NCBI GenBank assembly: GCA_902775025.1
Contig: CACYKP010000006.1
Location: forward strand, 1 to 64,000
DNA: 64,000 bases
Source of the DNA: an uncultured bacterium
GTDB lineage: Bacteria > Cyanobacteriota > Vampirovibrionia > Gastranaerophilales > Gastranaerophilaceae
Reading direction: 5' to 3'
Every line of letters begins with the position of its first letter. Within the stretch, counting starts at the first letter, position 1. Below the pieces are notes generated by a model. That model was given only the letters and a program-made list of their open reading frames with translations. It ran no database searches and was not told the DNA's origin. Made by a program: the position numbers and the translations under genes. Below, one piece after another: positions 15,837 through 22,872 of this stretch.

Positions 15837-16364
15837 ATGAATTATAAACGTTACTTTATACCAAATTCTATGGTCTTTATAACAATTGTTACATATAATC
15901 GAAAAGATTTCCTTTTAGATTATATTGATTTAATAAAACGTTCTTTTAAATATACAAAAACAAAAATTTCTTTTAATATTGAGGCTATTGTAATTTTAAA
16001 AGACCATATTCATTTTATCTTACAACCTGAAAATATTAATGATTATCCTAATATAATTAAATATTTTAAAACATATTTTTCTCGTAATATTAATATTGAT
16101 AATTCGGATTTGACAGATGGTAAAAAATATAAAAAAGAAAAAGGTATTTGGCAGAGCAGATATTGGGCTCATATTATTTTGGATGAAAACGATTTAAACA
16201 AACACATTGATTATATTCATTATAATCCAATGAAACATTATAAGATTGCACCAAAGGATTGGGAATATTCATCATTTATGAAATATGTAAATAACAAATT
16301 ATATGATATAAATTGGTATAATTTTGAGGATAAATACAAAATTTCAGAGTTAGATTTAGAATAA
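15837..16364 (+). CDS. REP-associated tyrosine transposase (RAYT 2)
   Basis: This second RAYT of 175 residues is clearly related to RAYT 1 (NYKRYF start, FITIVTYNRK, the HUH histidines in DHIHFI, WQSRYWAH, and DYIHYNPMKHYKIAPKDWEYSSF). It is expected to process the ATAG-type hairpins that flank it. A TTG at 15822 is a possible earlier start, but alignment with RAYT 1 favours ATG 15837. The gene is intact. The two RAYTs have diverged well beyond a recent duplication and carry different REP pairs, which suggests two separate REP/RAYT lineages in one genome. Confidence 0.9.
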   Translation: MNYKRYFIPNSMVFITIVTYNRKDFLLDYIDLIKRSFKYTKTKISFNIEAIVILKDHIHFILQPENINDYPNIIKYFKTYFSRNINIDNSDLTDGKKYKKEKGIWQSRYWAHIILDENDLNKHIDYIHYNPMKHYKIAPKDWEYSSFMKYVNNKLYDINWYNFEDKYKISELDLE

Positions 16365-16378
16365 TTAATAAGGTTTTT

Positions 16379-16400
16379 GTCGGGTTAAAACCCGACCTAT
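16379..16400 (-). repeat. REP hairpin, type 2, right copy beside RAYT 2
   Basis: This is the exact reverse complement of 15791-15812 and lies 14 bases after the RAYT 2 stop codon. Confidence 0.85.
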
Positions 16401-16442
16401 AATCTGAAACGAGTTCAGCATGACAAAAATGGTCGGAAGCAT

Positions 16443-16464
16443 GTAGCGTGCGTTTATACGCACC
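16443..16464 (+). repeat. REP-like hairpin (GTAG)
   Basis: GTAG precedes CGTGCGTTTATACGCACC, a hairpin with GTGCG/CGCAC arms, related to type 1. Confidence 0.6.
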
Positions 16465-16543
16465 GAATAATTATCGAAATTATTGTTCTTTACTCTTAAA
16501 CCGACTGTTATTTTAAAGTTTTAACCTACACAATAATTTTAAA

Positions 16544-16564
16544 GGTGCGTCTTATCAACGCACC
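16544..16564. repeat. REP-like hairpin without GTAG
   Basis: GGTGCGT and ACGCACC pair around CTTATCA. It lies 28 bases after the end of the OB-fold gene (minus strand) and may help end its transcript. Confidence 0.5.
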
Positions 16565-16591
16565 CAACACAACTACATAACTATTCTTTGA

Positions 16592-16939
16592 TCATTTAGT
16601 TTCTACCTTTTTTACAGTATCAACATCCAGTATTACAGATGTCATTTTTTTCTCTATCTCTCCCGATAATTCAAGTTTATCCTGAGTATTTACAGTTAAA
16701 CCGTTCCATTTGTCGCTGTCTATCTCAACAGTCATTGAGCCTGTTGAATCCTTGAAAATATATTTGTCATCAGATACTCGCTTCAAAATATTACCTTCTA
16801 CTGTAACATAACTGTTATTTCCCATTTTTAATGCATTAATAATTGTTGTCTTACTTGCGCCGTTATCTTGGAATCCGACGGCATAAACAAGAGATAAAGA
16901 TGCAAAGGTTAATGTTAAAATTGATAAAAATTTTTTCAT
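16592..16939 (-). CDS. Exported YgiW/YdeI-type OB-fold (BOF) protein
   Basis: This 115-residue protein begins with a Sec signal peptide (MKKFLSILTLTFASLSLVYA). The rest matches the bacterial OB-fold (BOF) family that includes YgiW/YdeI: VTVEGNILKRVSDDKYIFKDSTGSMTVEIDSDKW and a final VDTVKKVE strand. Members act in the periplasm in stress tolerance; the ligand is unclear. A TTG two codons earlier is too close to the AAGGAG site, so ATG 16939 is chosen. Upstream are three large hairpins of unknown role. Confidence 0.85.
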   Translation of the reverse strand: MKKFLSILTLTFASLSLVYAVGFQDNGASKTTIINALKMGNNSYVTVEGNILKRVSDDKYIFKDSTGSMTVEIDSDKWNGLTVNTQDKLELSGEIEKKMTSVILDVDTVKKVETK

Positions 16940-16967
16940 AATCAAACTCCTTATAAATTCTTATTGA

Positions 16968-17122
16968 GGATGCGGAAAAATCCAAAATTTGACAGAATTT
17001 TGAGATTTTTCCGCATCCGACTTTGGTGTGTGAGAGCCAGTCTCTATGCGGGATAGCATAGAGACTGGCTCGATACCGTTCCTTCGAGTTTGCGAGAAAA
17101 ACGAGAGTTTTTCCGCAAACTC
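16968..17122. other. Three consecutive long hairpins of unknown role
   Basis: Hairpin 1 has 15-base perfect outer arms (16968-16982 and 17004-17018, GGATGCGGAAAAATC) with an inner CAAAATT/AATTTTG stem. Hairpin 2 has 16-base perfect arms (17034-17049 and 17056-17071, GAGCCAGTCTCTATGC) with a six-base loop. Hairpin 3 pairs GAGTTTGCG-GAAAAAC with GTTTTTC-CGCAAACTC (17086-17122) around GAGA with one bulge. Stems 1 and 3 share TTTTTCCGCA. They could be a structured RNA, a small mobile element or stacked terminators. Confidence 0.7.
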
Positions 17123-17164
17123 TTATTTATCATAATATACAAGTTTAGAGTTTAAATTAGTCAA

Positions 17165-17881
17165 CTAAGCTATATTTGTCAAATCTCTGACAACTTCTCC
17201 CGCAATAATCAGCCCAACTGCAGACGGAACAAAAGCATTACTTCCGGGGATTTGACGCTTTGATGATTCTTCTTCTATTGTAATTGTTGGTTTAGTCGGA
17301 ATTTCCTTTGAATAAACAACCTTGACTTTTTTTATACCTCTTTTTTTAAGCTCTTGTCTTATAACCTTTGCAAGCGGACAAACCGAAGTTTTTGATATAT
17401 CAGCCACTTCAAAAAGTTCGGGATGCATTTTATTCCCCGCTCCCATAGAACATATTATTGGACAACCTGCTTTTTTAGATTGCTCAATTAGTTCAAGTTT
17501 CCCCACCACAGTATCAATTGCATCAACTACATAATCATAATTAGTAAAATCAAATTCATTTGAAGTCTCAGGCGTATAGAACGTTCTATAAGTTTTTATA
17601 TTTACCCTAGGATTAATGTCTTTTGCTCTTTTTTCCGCTACATCAACCTTGTACTCTCCGATTGTTGAATGCAAAGCTATTATCTGTCGATTAAGATTTG
17701 TAAGAGCGACTTTGTCATTATCAATCAAATCCAATTCTCCGACACCGGAACGAACAAGAGCCTCAACAACATATCCGCCGACTCCGCCAATACCAAAAAC
17801 GGCAACTCTTGAATGAGATAATTTATTTATCCCATCAGTTCCTATAAGTAATTCAGTTCGTGAAAATTGGTTTAATGACAT
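17165..17881 (-). CDS. tcdA: tRNA threonylcarbamoyladenosine dehydratase (ThiF/MoeB-like)
   Basis: An E1-like adenylating enzyme of the TcdA/CsdL branch, which cyclises t6A37 in tRNA using ATP. FGIGGVGGYVVEALVRSG (about residues 27-44) is the nucleotide-binding Rossmann motif, with DLIDNDKVALTNLNRQ following. The 238 residues are typical for TcdA and too short for MoeB with a rhodanese domain. ATG 17881 is used rather than an upstream TTG. A TATAAT box ends six bases before the ATG and there is no ribosome site, so the mRNA may be leaderless. Confidence 0.85.
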   Translation of the reverse strand: MSLNQFSRTELLIGTDGINKLSHSRVAVFGIGGVGGYVVEALVRSGVGELDLIDNDKVALTNLNRQIIALHSTIGEYKVDVAEKRAKDINPRVNIKTYRTFYTPETSNEFDFTNYDYVVDAIDTVVGKLELIEQSKKAGCPIICSMGAGNKMHPELFEVADISKTSVCPLAKVIRQELKKRGIKKVKVVYSKEIPTKPTITIEEESSKRQIPGSNAFVPSAVGLIIAGEVVRDLTNIA

Positions 17882-17902
17882 AATATGATTATATAACAAA
17901 AT

Positions 17903-18124
17903 TTGATTTATTTAGAATGTTATTGTTCTGATACACATGAGGTAACAACTTATGATGACGATGGAGACGGGCTTGCAGACAGAATTATTCGTCGAGATTT
18001 CAGTAATTTTAATGGTGAAACTAAACTAAAAAAAGAAGAAAGTATTATCCTAGATGAAAAAAATAAATTTAATATGAATAAAACAACAACAAAACCTACA
18101 AAGAAGTTGGATATTAAATGGTAA
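17903..18124 (+). CDS. Short TTG-start frame with DDDGDG motif, possible fragment
   Basis: The 73-residue frame contains TYDDDGDGLADRIIRRDF (about residues 16-33), like a thrombospondin type-3 or EF-hand calcium repeat. It has no good ribosome site and starts at TTG. It may be the tail of a larger repeat protein that lost its front, or a small real protein. It lies between tcdA and a type-1 REP. Confidence 0.35.
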   Translation: MIYLECYCSDTHEVTTYDDDGDGLADRIIRRDFSNFNGETKLKKEESIILDEKNKFNMNKTTTKPTKKLDIKW

Positions 18125-18138
18125 AGCTATGTAGCTAT

Positions 18139-18162
18139 GTAGGGTGCGTCGTTTGACGCACC
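18139..18162 (+). repeat. REP hairpin, type 1 (GTAG)
   Basis: All 24 bases are identical to the RAYT 1 left REP at 1589-1612, 16.5 kb away. It is an exact dispersed copy. Confidence 0.85.
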
Positions 18163-18175
18163 AAAATACAATAAC

Positions 18176-18215
18176 AAAAAGTAAGGTGCTTCAAAATGAC
18201 GCACCTTACTTTTTA
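18176..18215 (-). terminator. Terminator of secG, REP-like stem
   Basis: AAAAAGTAAGGTGC and GCACCTTACTTTTT form a 14-base-pair stem with T runs in both directions, 20 bases after the secG stop. It resembles the terminator at 3271-3315. Confidence 0.75.
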
Positions 18216-18234
18216 TAATATTTTTCTTTGCGTA

Positions 18235-18459
18235 TTAATGAATCAAACCAAAGCCAAGAATAAACACGCATACAACAAACACTAGTGCAACTATACCTGT
18301 TAGTTTATTTAATCCTTTTTCCGCACTTTTTTGTGATGTAAACATTTGTGCTGCACTTCCTATCCCTGCGATACCGTCGCCTTTTGGTGAGTGCATAAGT
18401 ATCAAAACTATCATTAATACTGCTGATACCACCATTATTGTCCAAAGTAATTTTAACAT
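18235..18459 (-). CDS. secG: Protein translocase subunit SecG
   Basis: SecG is the small SecYEG channel subunit in the inner membrane. The 74 residues form two hydrophobic helices (LWTIMVVSAVLMIVLILMH and TGIVALVFVVCVFILGFGLI) joined by the family loop with GIAGIGSAAQMF. ATG 18459 has a GGAG site; a longer frame to 18486 does not. Two REP-like hairpins lie directly upstream. A terminator follows. Confidence 0.92.
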   Translation of the reverse strand: MLKLLWTIMVVSAVLMIVLILMHSPKGDGIAGIGSAAQMFTSQKSAEKGLNKLTGIVALVFVVCVFILGFGLIH

Positions 18460-18474
18460 TTTTTCTCCTTTTTC

Positions 18475-18495
18475 GTTGGGTTTCACCCAACCTAC
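18475..18495 (-). repeat. REP-like hairpin upstream of secG
   Basis: GTTGGGTTTCACCCAAC followed by CTAC; on the minus strand GTAG precedes the hairpin. It lies just upstream of the secG ribosome site. Confidence 0.65.
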
Positions 18496-18507
18496 TACTT
18501 TTATATT

Positions 18508-18529
18508 GGTGCATCGAGATGCACCCTAC
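18508..18529 (-). repeat. REP-like hairpin upstream of secG, second
   Basis: GGTGCATCGAGATGCACC, a perfect palindrome, followed by CTAC. Together with 18475-18495 it makes a same-orientation pair of two different hairpins. Confidence 0.65.
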
Positions 18530-18540
18530 AATTTGTGTTC

Positions 18541-18574
18541 TGTCATTGCGAGGGCGATTAGCCCGTGGCAATCC
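18541..18574. repeat. ATTGCGAGGGCG-type intergenic repeat
   Basis: The sequence TGTCATTGCGAGGGCGATTA and its continuation to GGCAATCC resemble a common intergenic palindromic repeat (CATTGCGAG...GCAATCC) found in many bacteria. The ATTGC and GCAAT ends pair. Confidence 0.5.
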
Positions 18575-18599
18575 AGACTTTTATTAACTTATTTTTTAT

Positions 18600-19280
18600 T
18601 TATTGTGTTTTTGCTTTTTTTATAAAGTGAGCACGTTTTGAATTGAGTTTGATATTATCAAACGTATAAAGTCTTGCCGGACGTTTTGAAGACGATTTAG
18701 AAAACTCATTAAGTTCTCTAAGTCCTTCTGTTGTAATAACTTTCTTTCTAAAGTTACGTTTGTCCAGTTTCTTTTCCATTATCATTTCATAAGCTTTTTG
18801 CATCTCAGTTAAAGTAAACTTTTCATTCAACAATTGATAAGCAACAGGACACATTTCCAATCTTTCACGAGTTCTCTTTAGAGAGTATTCTATAATCTCT
18901 TTGTGGTCGAATGCAAGAGGCGGAAGTTCTGAAACCTTATGCCAAGCTAAATCGTCTGTTGTTACAACTTCAACATCTTCAGAACGAATAAGAGCAAAAT
19001 ATGCACAAGTTATAACTCTTGATACAGGGTGTCTTAGAGGATCACCAAATGTATAAAGCTGTTCAAGATAAATGTTTTCAACATTTGTTTTTTCTTTCAA
19101 AACTCTCATAGCAGCTTCGTCAAGGTTTTCGGACATTCTAACGTATCCTCCGGGGATTGCCCATTTATCCTTAAAAGGCTCATTATTACGTTTTACCAAC
19201 AGTACGTTCAGTGAATCGTTTTTAATAGTTAGAATAACTATGTCAACCGTAATCTCATGTGTTTTTACTTCATTAAACAT
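18600..19280 (-). CDS. NrtR-like NUDIX-domain transcription regulator
   Basis: The 226-residue protein has an N-terminal NUDIX domain (VDIVILTIKNDSLNVLLVKR then WAIPGGYVRMSENLDEA) and a C-terminal winged-helix part (about residues 150-226), the layout of NrtR regulators of NAD metabolism. The NUDIX box is degenerate: the catalytic REUxEExGU positions read RVLKEKTNV, so it probably binds a nucleotide-sugar ligand but does not hydrolyse it. The start follows AGAGGTG. A 10-base perfect inverted repeat at 19346-19378 in its promoter region is a candidate operator. Confidence 0.8.
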   Translation of the reverse strand: MFNEVKTHEITVDIVILTIKNDSLNVLLVKRNNEPFKDKWAIPGGYVRMSENLDEAAMRVLKEKTNVENIYLEQLYTFGDPLRHPVSRVITCAYFALIRSEDVEVVTTDDLAWHKVSELPPLAFDHKEIIEYSLKRTRERLEMCPVAYQLLNEKFTLTEMQKAYEMIMEKKLDKRNFRKKVITTEGLRELNEFSKSSSKRPARLYTFDNIKLNSKRAHFIKKAKTQ

Positions 19281-19345
19281 TCATCACCTCTGGGGCAAAC
19301 ATCTTTTTAATACCCTCTAAATGATTGTATAATAAACTTGATAAA

Positions 19346-19378
19346 ATTGTAACAATAAAAAGTGTAATTTGTTACAAT
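19346..19378. promoter_or_regulatory. Inverted repeat, candidate operator
   Basis: ATTGTAACAA (19346-19355) and TTGTTACAAT (19369-19378) are perfect complements separated by 13 bases. They lie 66-98 bases upstream of the NrtR-like gene, next to a TTATAC-like -10. Autoregulation is inferred. Confidence 0.45.
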
Positions 19379-19408
19379 TATTTACCCCCTTTATTATTTC
19401 CTATATTT

Positions 19409-19442
19409 GCCCTTTTCCTTTACCCCTTTACCCCTTTACCCC
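19409..19442. repeat. Octamer tandem repeat (TTTACCCC) at a gene end
   Basis: Three and a half direct copies of TTTACCCC overlap the stop codon of the small membrane protein gene. The unit is not a multiple of three, so loss or gain of a unit changes the C-terminal frame. Confidence 0.7.
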
Positions 19443-19641
19443 TGAATTTAAAATTGTAATACTCAATTAAACCAATATGAAAAGCTGTTAGACCTGCAGT
19501 TATCCAAGCAAACGGCTTATGAGTTTTTCTTATTGTTTTACTTTTACTTATTCCGCTCATCACAGTTAAACAAAGTCCTGCTGTTGCACTATATCCTGTT
19601 GTTTTAGGAGTTATGTATTGTTGGATTTTTTCAATTTTCAT
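19420..19641 (-). CDS. Small membrane protein, function unknown
   Basis: This 73-residue protein has two hydrophobic stretches (ATAGLCLTVMSGIS and FAWITAGLTAFHIGLIEYY) and looks like a small two-helix membrane protein. I cannot name the family. The last residues (RGKGVKG) are encoded by an eight-base tandem repeat GGGGTAAA, so the C-terminus may vary by slippage. The ribosome site is poor. It lies just downstream of the TPR metalloprotease gene. Confidence 0.6.
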   Translation of the reverse strand: MKIEKIQQYITPKTTGYSATAGLCLTVMSGISKSKTIRKTHKPFAWITAGLTAFHIGLIEYYNFKFRGKGVKG

Positions 19642-19665
19642 AGAGGTAAATTTAGCACAAAAGGT

Positions 19666-21141
19666 CTAAAATAACAACATTTTATATCGTTTTAATTTTT
19701 CATTTTTTCTTTGTTCAGGATTATTTTTTACATAATTCACTAAAACTTTTCTGGCTTTTAAATATGCCTTGTTATTTAAATAAATATTGGTTAAATTAAC
19801 AACATAATCAATATTATTTGGATTATTATTAATAAGTTTTGTATATTCTTTTATTGCACCATCAATATTGCCTTGTTTTATATAAATTTCTGCAGTCAAA
19901 ATACATAATGCATCCTCTTCCTTGTATTCTTTAGCTTTAGAAACGTACATCAAAGCAAGTTCATAGCTGCCTTCCATAAAATTTGCAACAGCAAGGTTAT
20001 ATAAAGCCATGTACCTCGTTTCATCATTAGTAGATATTCGATAAGCTTTTTCTAAATACTTTATTGCTTCCGTAAAATTCTTTTGGTTTGCATAAGTCTG
20101 CGCTAAATCTATATATCCAGCAGGAACAGAAGGGGCCTTTCTTATATACTGCCTTGCTTCCTCTGCTTTTGCATAATTTATCTCTGCATTATCTCCCAAT
20201 ACAGGATATGATATATAATCATACTTAAGTTCATTTGAATTTGTTATATCGGGTTTAATTTTATACAAAAGTTCCAATGTCAATTTATCCGCATCTGTTA
20301 ATTCTTTTCTTTTGTCCTCTATTATTGCTTTCATATCGTTAGACATGTACATAATATTGTTTTTTTCTAAACTGTGCCCCATAAACCCCAAAGCGTGGAA
20401 TGTTTCATGCAAAGCAGTATTATACATTTGGTTAGGAGTAAACAATGCTCCGTCTAAATTATAAATATTTAAAACCATATCCATTCTATTAAGTTTATTT
20501 TGGTTTATATCAGGAACAGTGTAGGCTATAACATATTTTTTACCGTATTGTGCATTTTCAGTTTTATAAGCTATAAAATTAACAACTATATTTGCATTAA
20601 CAGTAACTTTTTCAAATCTTAGTCTTGCCGAACTTGATCTTTCCCATGTATCAAATGCATCATTAACAGCTGCAACAAGTTCCGCAGGAACATTTTTGGT
20701 ATTCTTAAATGAATAAGTTATGGGTATTTTTCCCCAATGTATAATCTTTTGATTAAAAGAAGCTTGTTGAATATAGTTTTCCGGATATTTATTATGAATT
20801 TCTCGTCTTAAATTGTACAAAAAATATTTTGCGTTTTCTTTAGCATTATCTTTTATTCCGTCTTCTGCAATACTCACAAGTCTTTGTTGAGCCTCAATCG
20901 TAAGCGGTGAATTTATAAGCAGATTAACATAATTTTCCCTAAAATCTGAGTTCTTATTCCCTTCTAAATACGATTTTTCGTAATACTTTTGAGCAGATTC
21001 GTAATTATCTCGTTTTGTGTAAAATTTACCCAAATAAGAATATAGATCTGCCTTCTTTAAATAAAAAAATACAGACAAAATTATAGATACAGATACAAAA
21101 ATAATAATGGTTAACTTAACCCAATTCTTCATTGAGTTCAT
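19666..21141 (-). CDS. Membrane-anchored matrixin-like metalloprotease with TPRs
   Basis: The 491-residue protein has an N-terminal membrane anchor (TIIIFVSVSIILSVFFYL, residues 10-28), two N-terminal TPR-like helices, a zinc metalloprotease domain and C-terminal TPR repeats (about residues 335-480). The zinc motif is HETFHALGFMGH, the extended HExxHxxGxxH of metzincins, followed by a Met-turn-like NNIMYM. The protease part resembles matrixins (M10). Topology suggests it acts in the periplasm, tethered to the inner membrane. It overlaps scpB by 26 bases and has a GGAG site. TPRs on both sides of the protease are unusual. The substrate is unknown. Confidence 0.75.
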   Translation of the reverse strand: MNSMKNWVKLTIIIFVSVSIILSVFFYLKKADLYSYLGKFYTKRDNYESAQKYYEKSYLEGNKNSDFRENYVNLLINSPLTIEAQQRLVSIAEDGIKDNAKENAKYFLYNLRREIHNKYPENYIQQASFNQKIIHWGKIPITYSFKNTKNVPAELVAAVNDAFDTWERSSSARLRFEKVTVNANIVVNFIAYKTENAQYGKKYVIAYTVPDINQNKLNRMDMVLNIYNLDGALFTPNQMYNTALHETFHALGFMGHSLEKNNIMYMSNDMKAIIEDKRKELTDADKLTLELLYKIKPDITNSNELKYDYISYPVLGDNAEINYAKAEEARQYIRKAPSVPAGYIDLAQTYANQKNFTEAIKYLEKAYRISTNDETRYMALYNLAVANFMEGSYELALMYVSKAKEYKEEDALCILTAEIYIKQGNIDGAIKEYTKLINNNPNNIDYVVNLTNIYLNNKAYLKARKVLVNYVKNNPEQRKNEKLKRYKMLLF

Positions 21142-21700
21142 TATTCACTCCTTCGTTAGGGGATAAACTGCCTCTTTCATTTGTATCTTCAGGATCATCT
21201 TTTACACCTTTATCTATATTCAAAGTTTTTACGAGCGCACGAATATCACCTTTTAGTTTAAAATATTCAGCAAATTTTGGAGTTGTTTTGATATTGAAAG
21301 AACGTCCGTTTTTATCTTTATGTCTTGAAATCAGACCTTTTTCCAATAGTTCCTGAACATGTTCATAAGCGTTTGAGCCTCTTAAATCTTTTAATAAAGA
21401 TTGCCTTATAGGTTCCTTTAATGCTATTACCGTTAATGTTTTCAAAACAGGAGGCTTTAATTCTACAGGACAGAGCTTTTCAACAATATCAAGATGTTCT
21501 TCTTTAACCTGCAAAATATAACCGTTCTCATCATCAATCTCTAATGCACCTTCTCTAGAAGCATAATCCATAATAAGCTCTAAAAGCGCCTCTTCAACAT
21601 TTTCAGGTTGTTCGCCTAAAATCTCGGCAATTTCATTAACTTGCAGAACCTTTGCGGTAACAAACAGAACTGCTTCAATTCTGGATTTTAACTGTTCCAT
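21116..21700 (-). CDS. scpB: Segregation and condensation protein ScpB
   Basis: ScpB is the winged-helix dimer that binds ScpA in the SMC-ScpAB condensin. The 194 residues begin MEQLKSRIEAVLFVTAKVL and contain the family segment TVIALKEPIRQSLLKDLRGSNAYEHVQELLEKGLI. The acidic C-terminal tail (about residues 165-194) is low complexity. Its gene follows scpA by 98 bases that hold a palindromic element, and overlaps the metalloprotease gene. Confidence 0.92.
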   Translation of the reverse strand: MEQLKSRIEAVLFVTAKVLQVNEIAEILGEQPENVEEALLELIMDYASREGALEIDDENGYILQVKEEHLDIVEKLCPVELKPPVLKTLTVIALKEPIRQSLLKDLRGSNAYEHVQELLEKGLISRHKDKNGRSFNIKTTPKFAEYFKLKGDIRALVKTLNIDKGVKDDPEDTNERGSLSPNEGVNNELNEELG

Positions 21701-21710
21701 ATAATAATCC

Positions 21711-21800
21711 TCCTCCTCTCCTTTGGGAGAGGATAGAATTTCGATGTGAGCGTCTATGATGCGAACATCAGAAATTCTTGGTGAGGGTTTGTCCCTCTTT
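21711..21800. repeat. Composite palindromic element between scpA and scpB
   Basis: CTCTCCTTTGGGAGAG is followed by a larger stem whose arms are AGAATTTCGATG and CATCAGAAATTCT. The first part is related to the palindrome inside hydF (11151-11170). Confidence 0.6.
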
Positions 21801-22692
21801 ACTTATTGTCAGGCAAAGCCTGACCTACGCTTTCCGTATCAGCTAAAATACTTTCTGCGTTTTCTAAACTTTTATCAAAATCTTCTATTGAGGTTTCTTG
21901 ATGCGGACTCTTTACCACATACAAATCAGAATAAAATTCATCTTGCCTTAAATCATAATCACTATCAACAGTTAAGAACAAAAGTGAAATATAAGCACTG
22001 ATTCGATCCATGCCTAAAAGAGTAAGTTCATTAAGTTCAATTTTATCCTGACGATTAAGGATTTCCTCCAAATTATCCTTTAATCTTGCAACACCTTCTG
22101 CAATATATTCATCATGAGGGGTATTAACAATATCATCGGTTGTCATTCTTGAAATACCGTTTCCTCTGCGTCTTGCTGCTCTTTCAAGAGAATTTCTTAA
22201 TGCTTGTTTTTTATCTAATTGTTCATAAAATTCCAACTGACGAATCAAATCACGCAAAGTTACTACTCTGTTATGATTTAATCTTACAGAAGTTCTTCTC
22301 TGCAAAACTTCATCAATAGATATAACATTATTTGTAGGAATATAATCATCCTGCGAATAATCAAGTTCACCGTCATCTTGCAAATAATCAAACTCATCCG
22401 GATGAACAGGTTCAAAATCTGTAACATCTAACCCTTCAAGAACATTTGACTTAAGCTTTAAAAGCATAGCTGCAAACAAAAGAGTTCTGCCTGTCAATCT
22501 TAAGTTCTGAGCTTTTGACTGAAATAAATGAGTAAGATACTTGTCCGTAACATCAACTATGTTAATATTCCACGGGTCTATCTTTCCTTGTTTTGCCATA
22601 TTTACAAGAATCTCTATTCCGTCAACTTCTGCTTCCTGAACATAATCTTCTTGTTTCGGTATATTCATACTATCTATACTGTTTAAAGCCAT
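21799..22692 (-). CDS. scpA: Segregation and condensation protein ScpA
   Basis: ScpA is the kleisin that links the SMC head to the opposite neck and recruits ScpB. The 297 residues have the N-terminal GIEILVNMAKQGKIDPWNI region and the LLFAAMLLKLKSNVLEGLD helix of the family, and a conserved C-terminal winged helix. The last codons (VGQALPDNK) are encoded by a REP-like hairpin (21809-21829), so the natural C-terminus appears to have been replaced or extended by a REP. The gene is 180 bases after smc. Confidence 0.92.
   Translation of the reverse strand: MALNSIDSMNIPKQEDYVQEAEVDGIEILVNMAKQGKIDPWNINIVDVTDKYLTHLFQSKAQNLRLTGRTLLFAAMLLKLKSNVLEGLDVTDFEPVHPDEFDYLQDDGELDYSQDDYIPTNNVISIDEVLQRRTSVRLNHNRVVTLRDLIRQLEFYEQLDKKQALRNSLERAARRRGNGISRMTTDDIVNTPHDEYIAEGVARLKDNLEEILNRQDKIELNELTLLGMDRISAYISLLFLTVDSDYDLRQDEFYSDLYVVKSPHQETSIEDFDKSLENAESILADTESVGQALPDNK
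21809..21829 (-). repeat. REP-like hairpin encoding the end of ScpA
   Basis: GTCAGGCAAAGCCTGAC followed by CTAC; GTAG on the minus strand precedes the hairpin. It is translated in frame as VGQALPD at the ScpA C-terminus. Confidence 0.75.
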
Positions 22693-22872
22693 ATCACCTT
22701 TTAATAAGATATAAAACCGACACTTTCACAAAATTGCAAGCCTTATTTCTCATAATCATTTTATACTATATCTTTTCTTCCAAACTCCCCTAAAAAAAGG
22801 AATTTTATTAAAGGGCAAAACACCCCTCCCATAGGTAAGTATATCATAATTCAAGTATTTACACAAATATTA

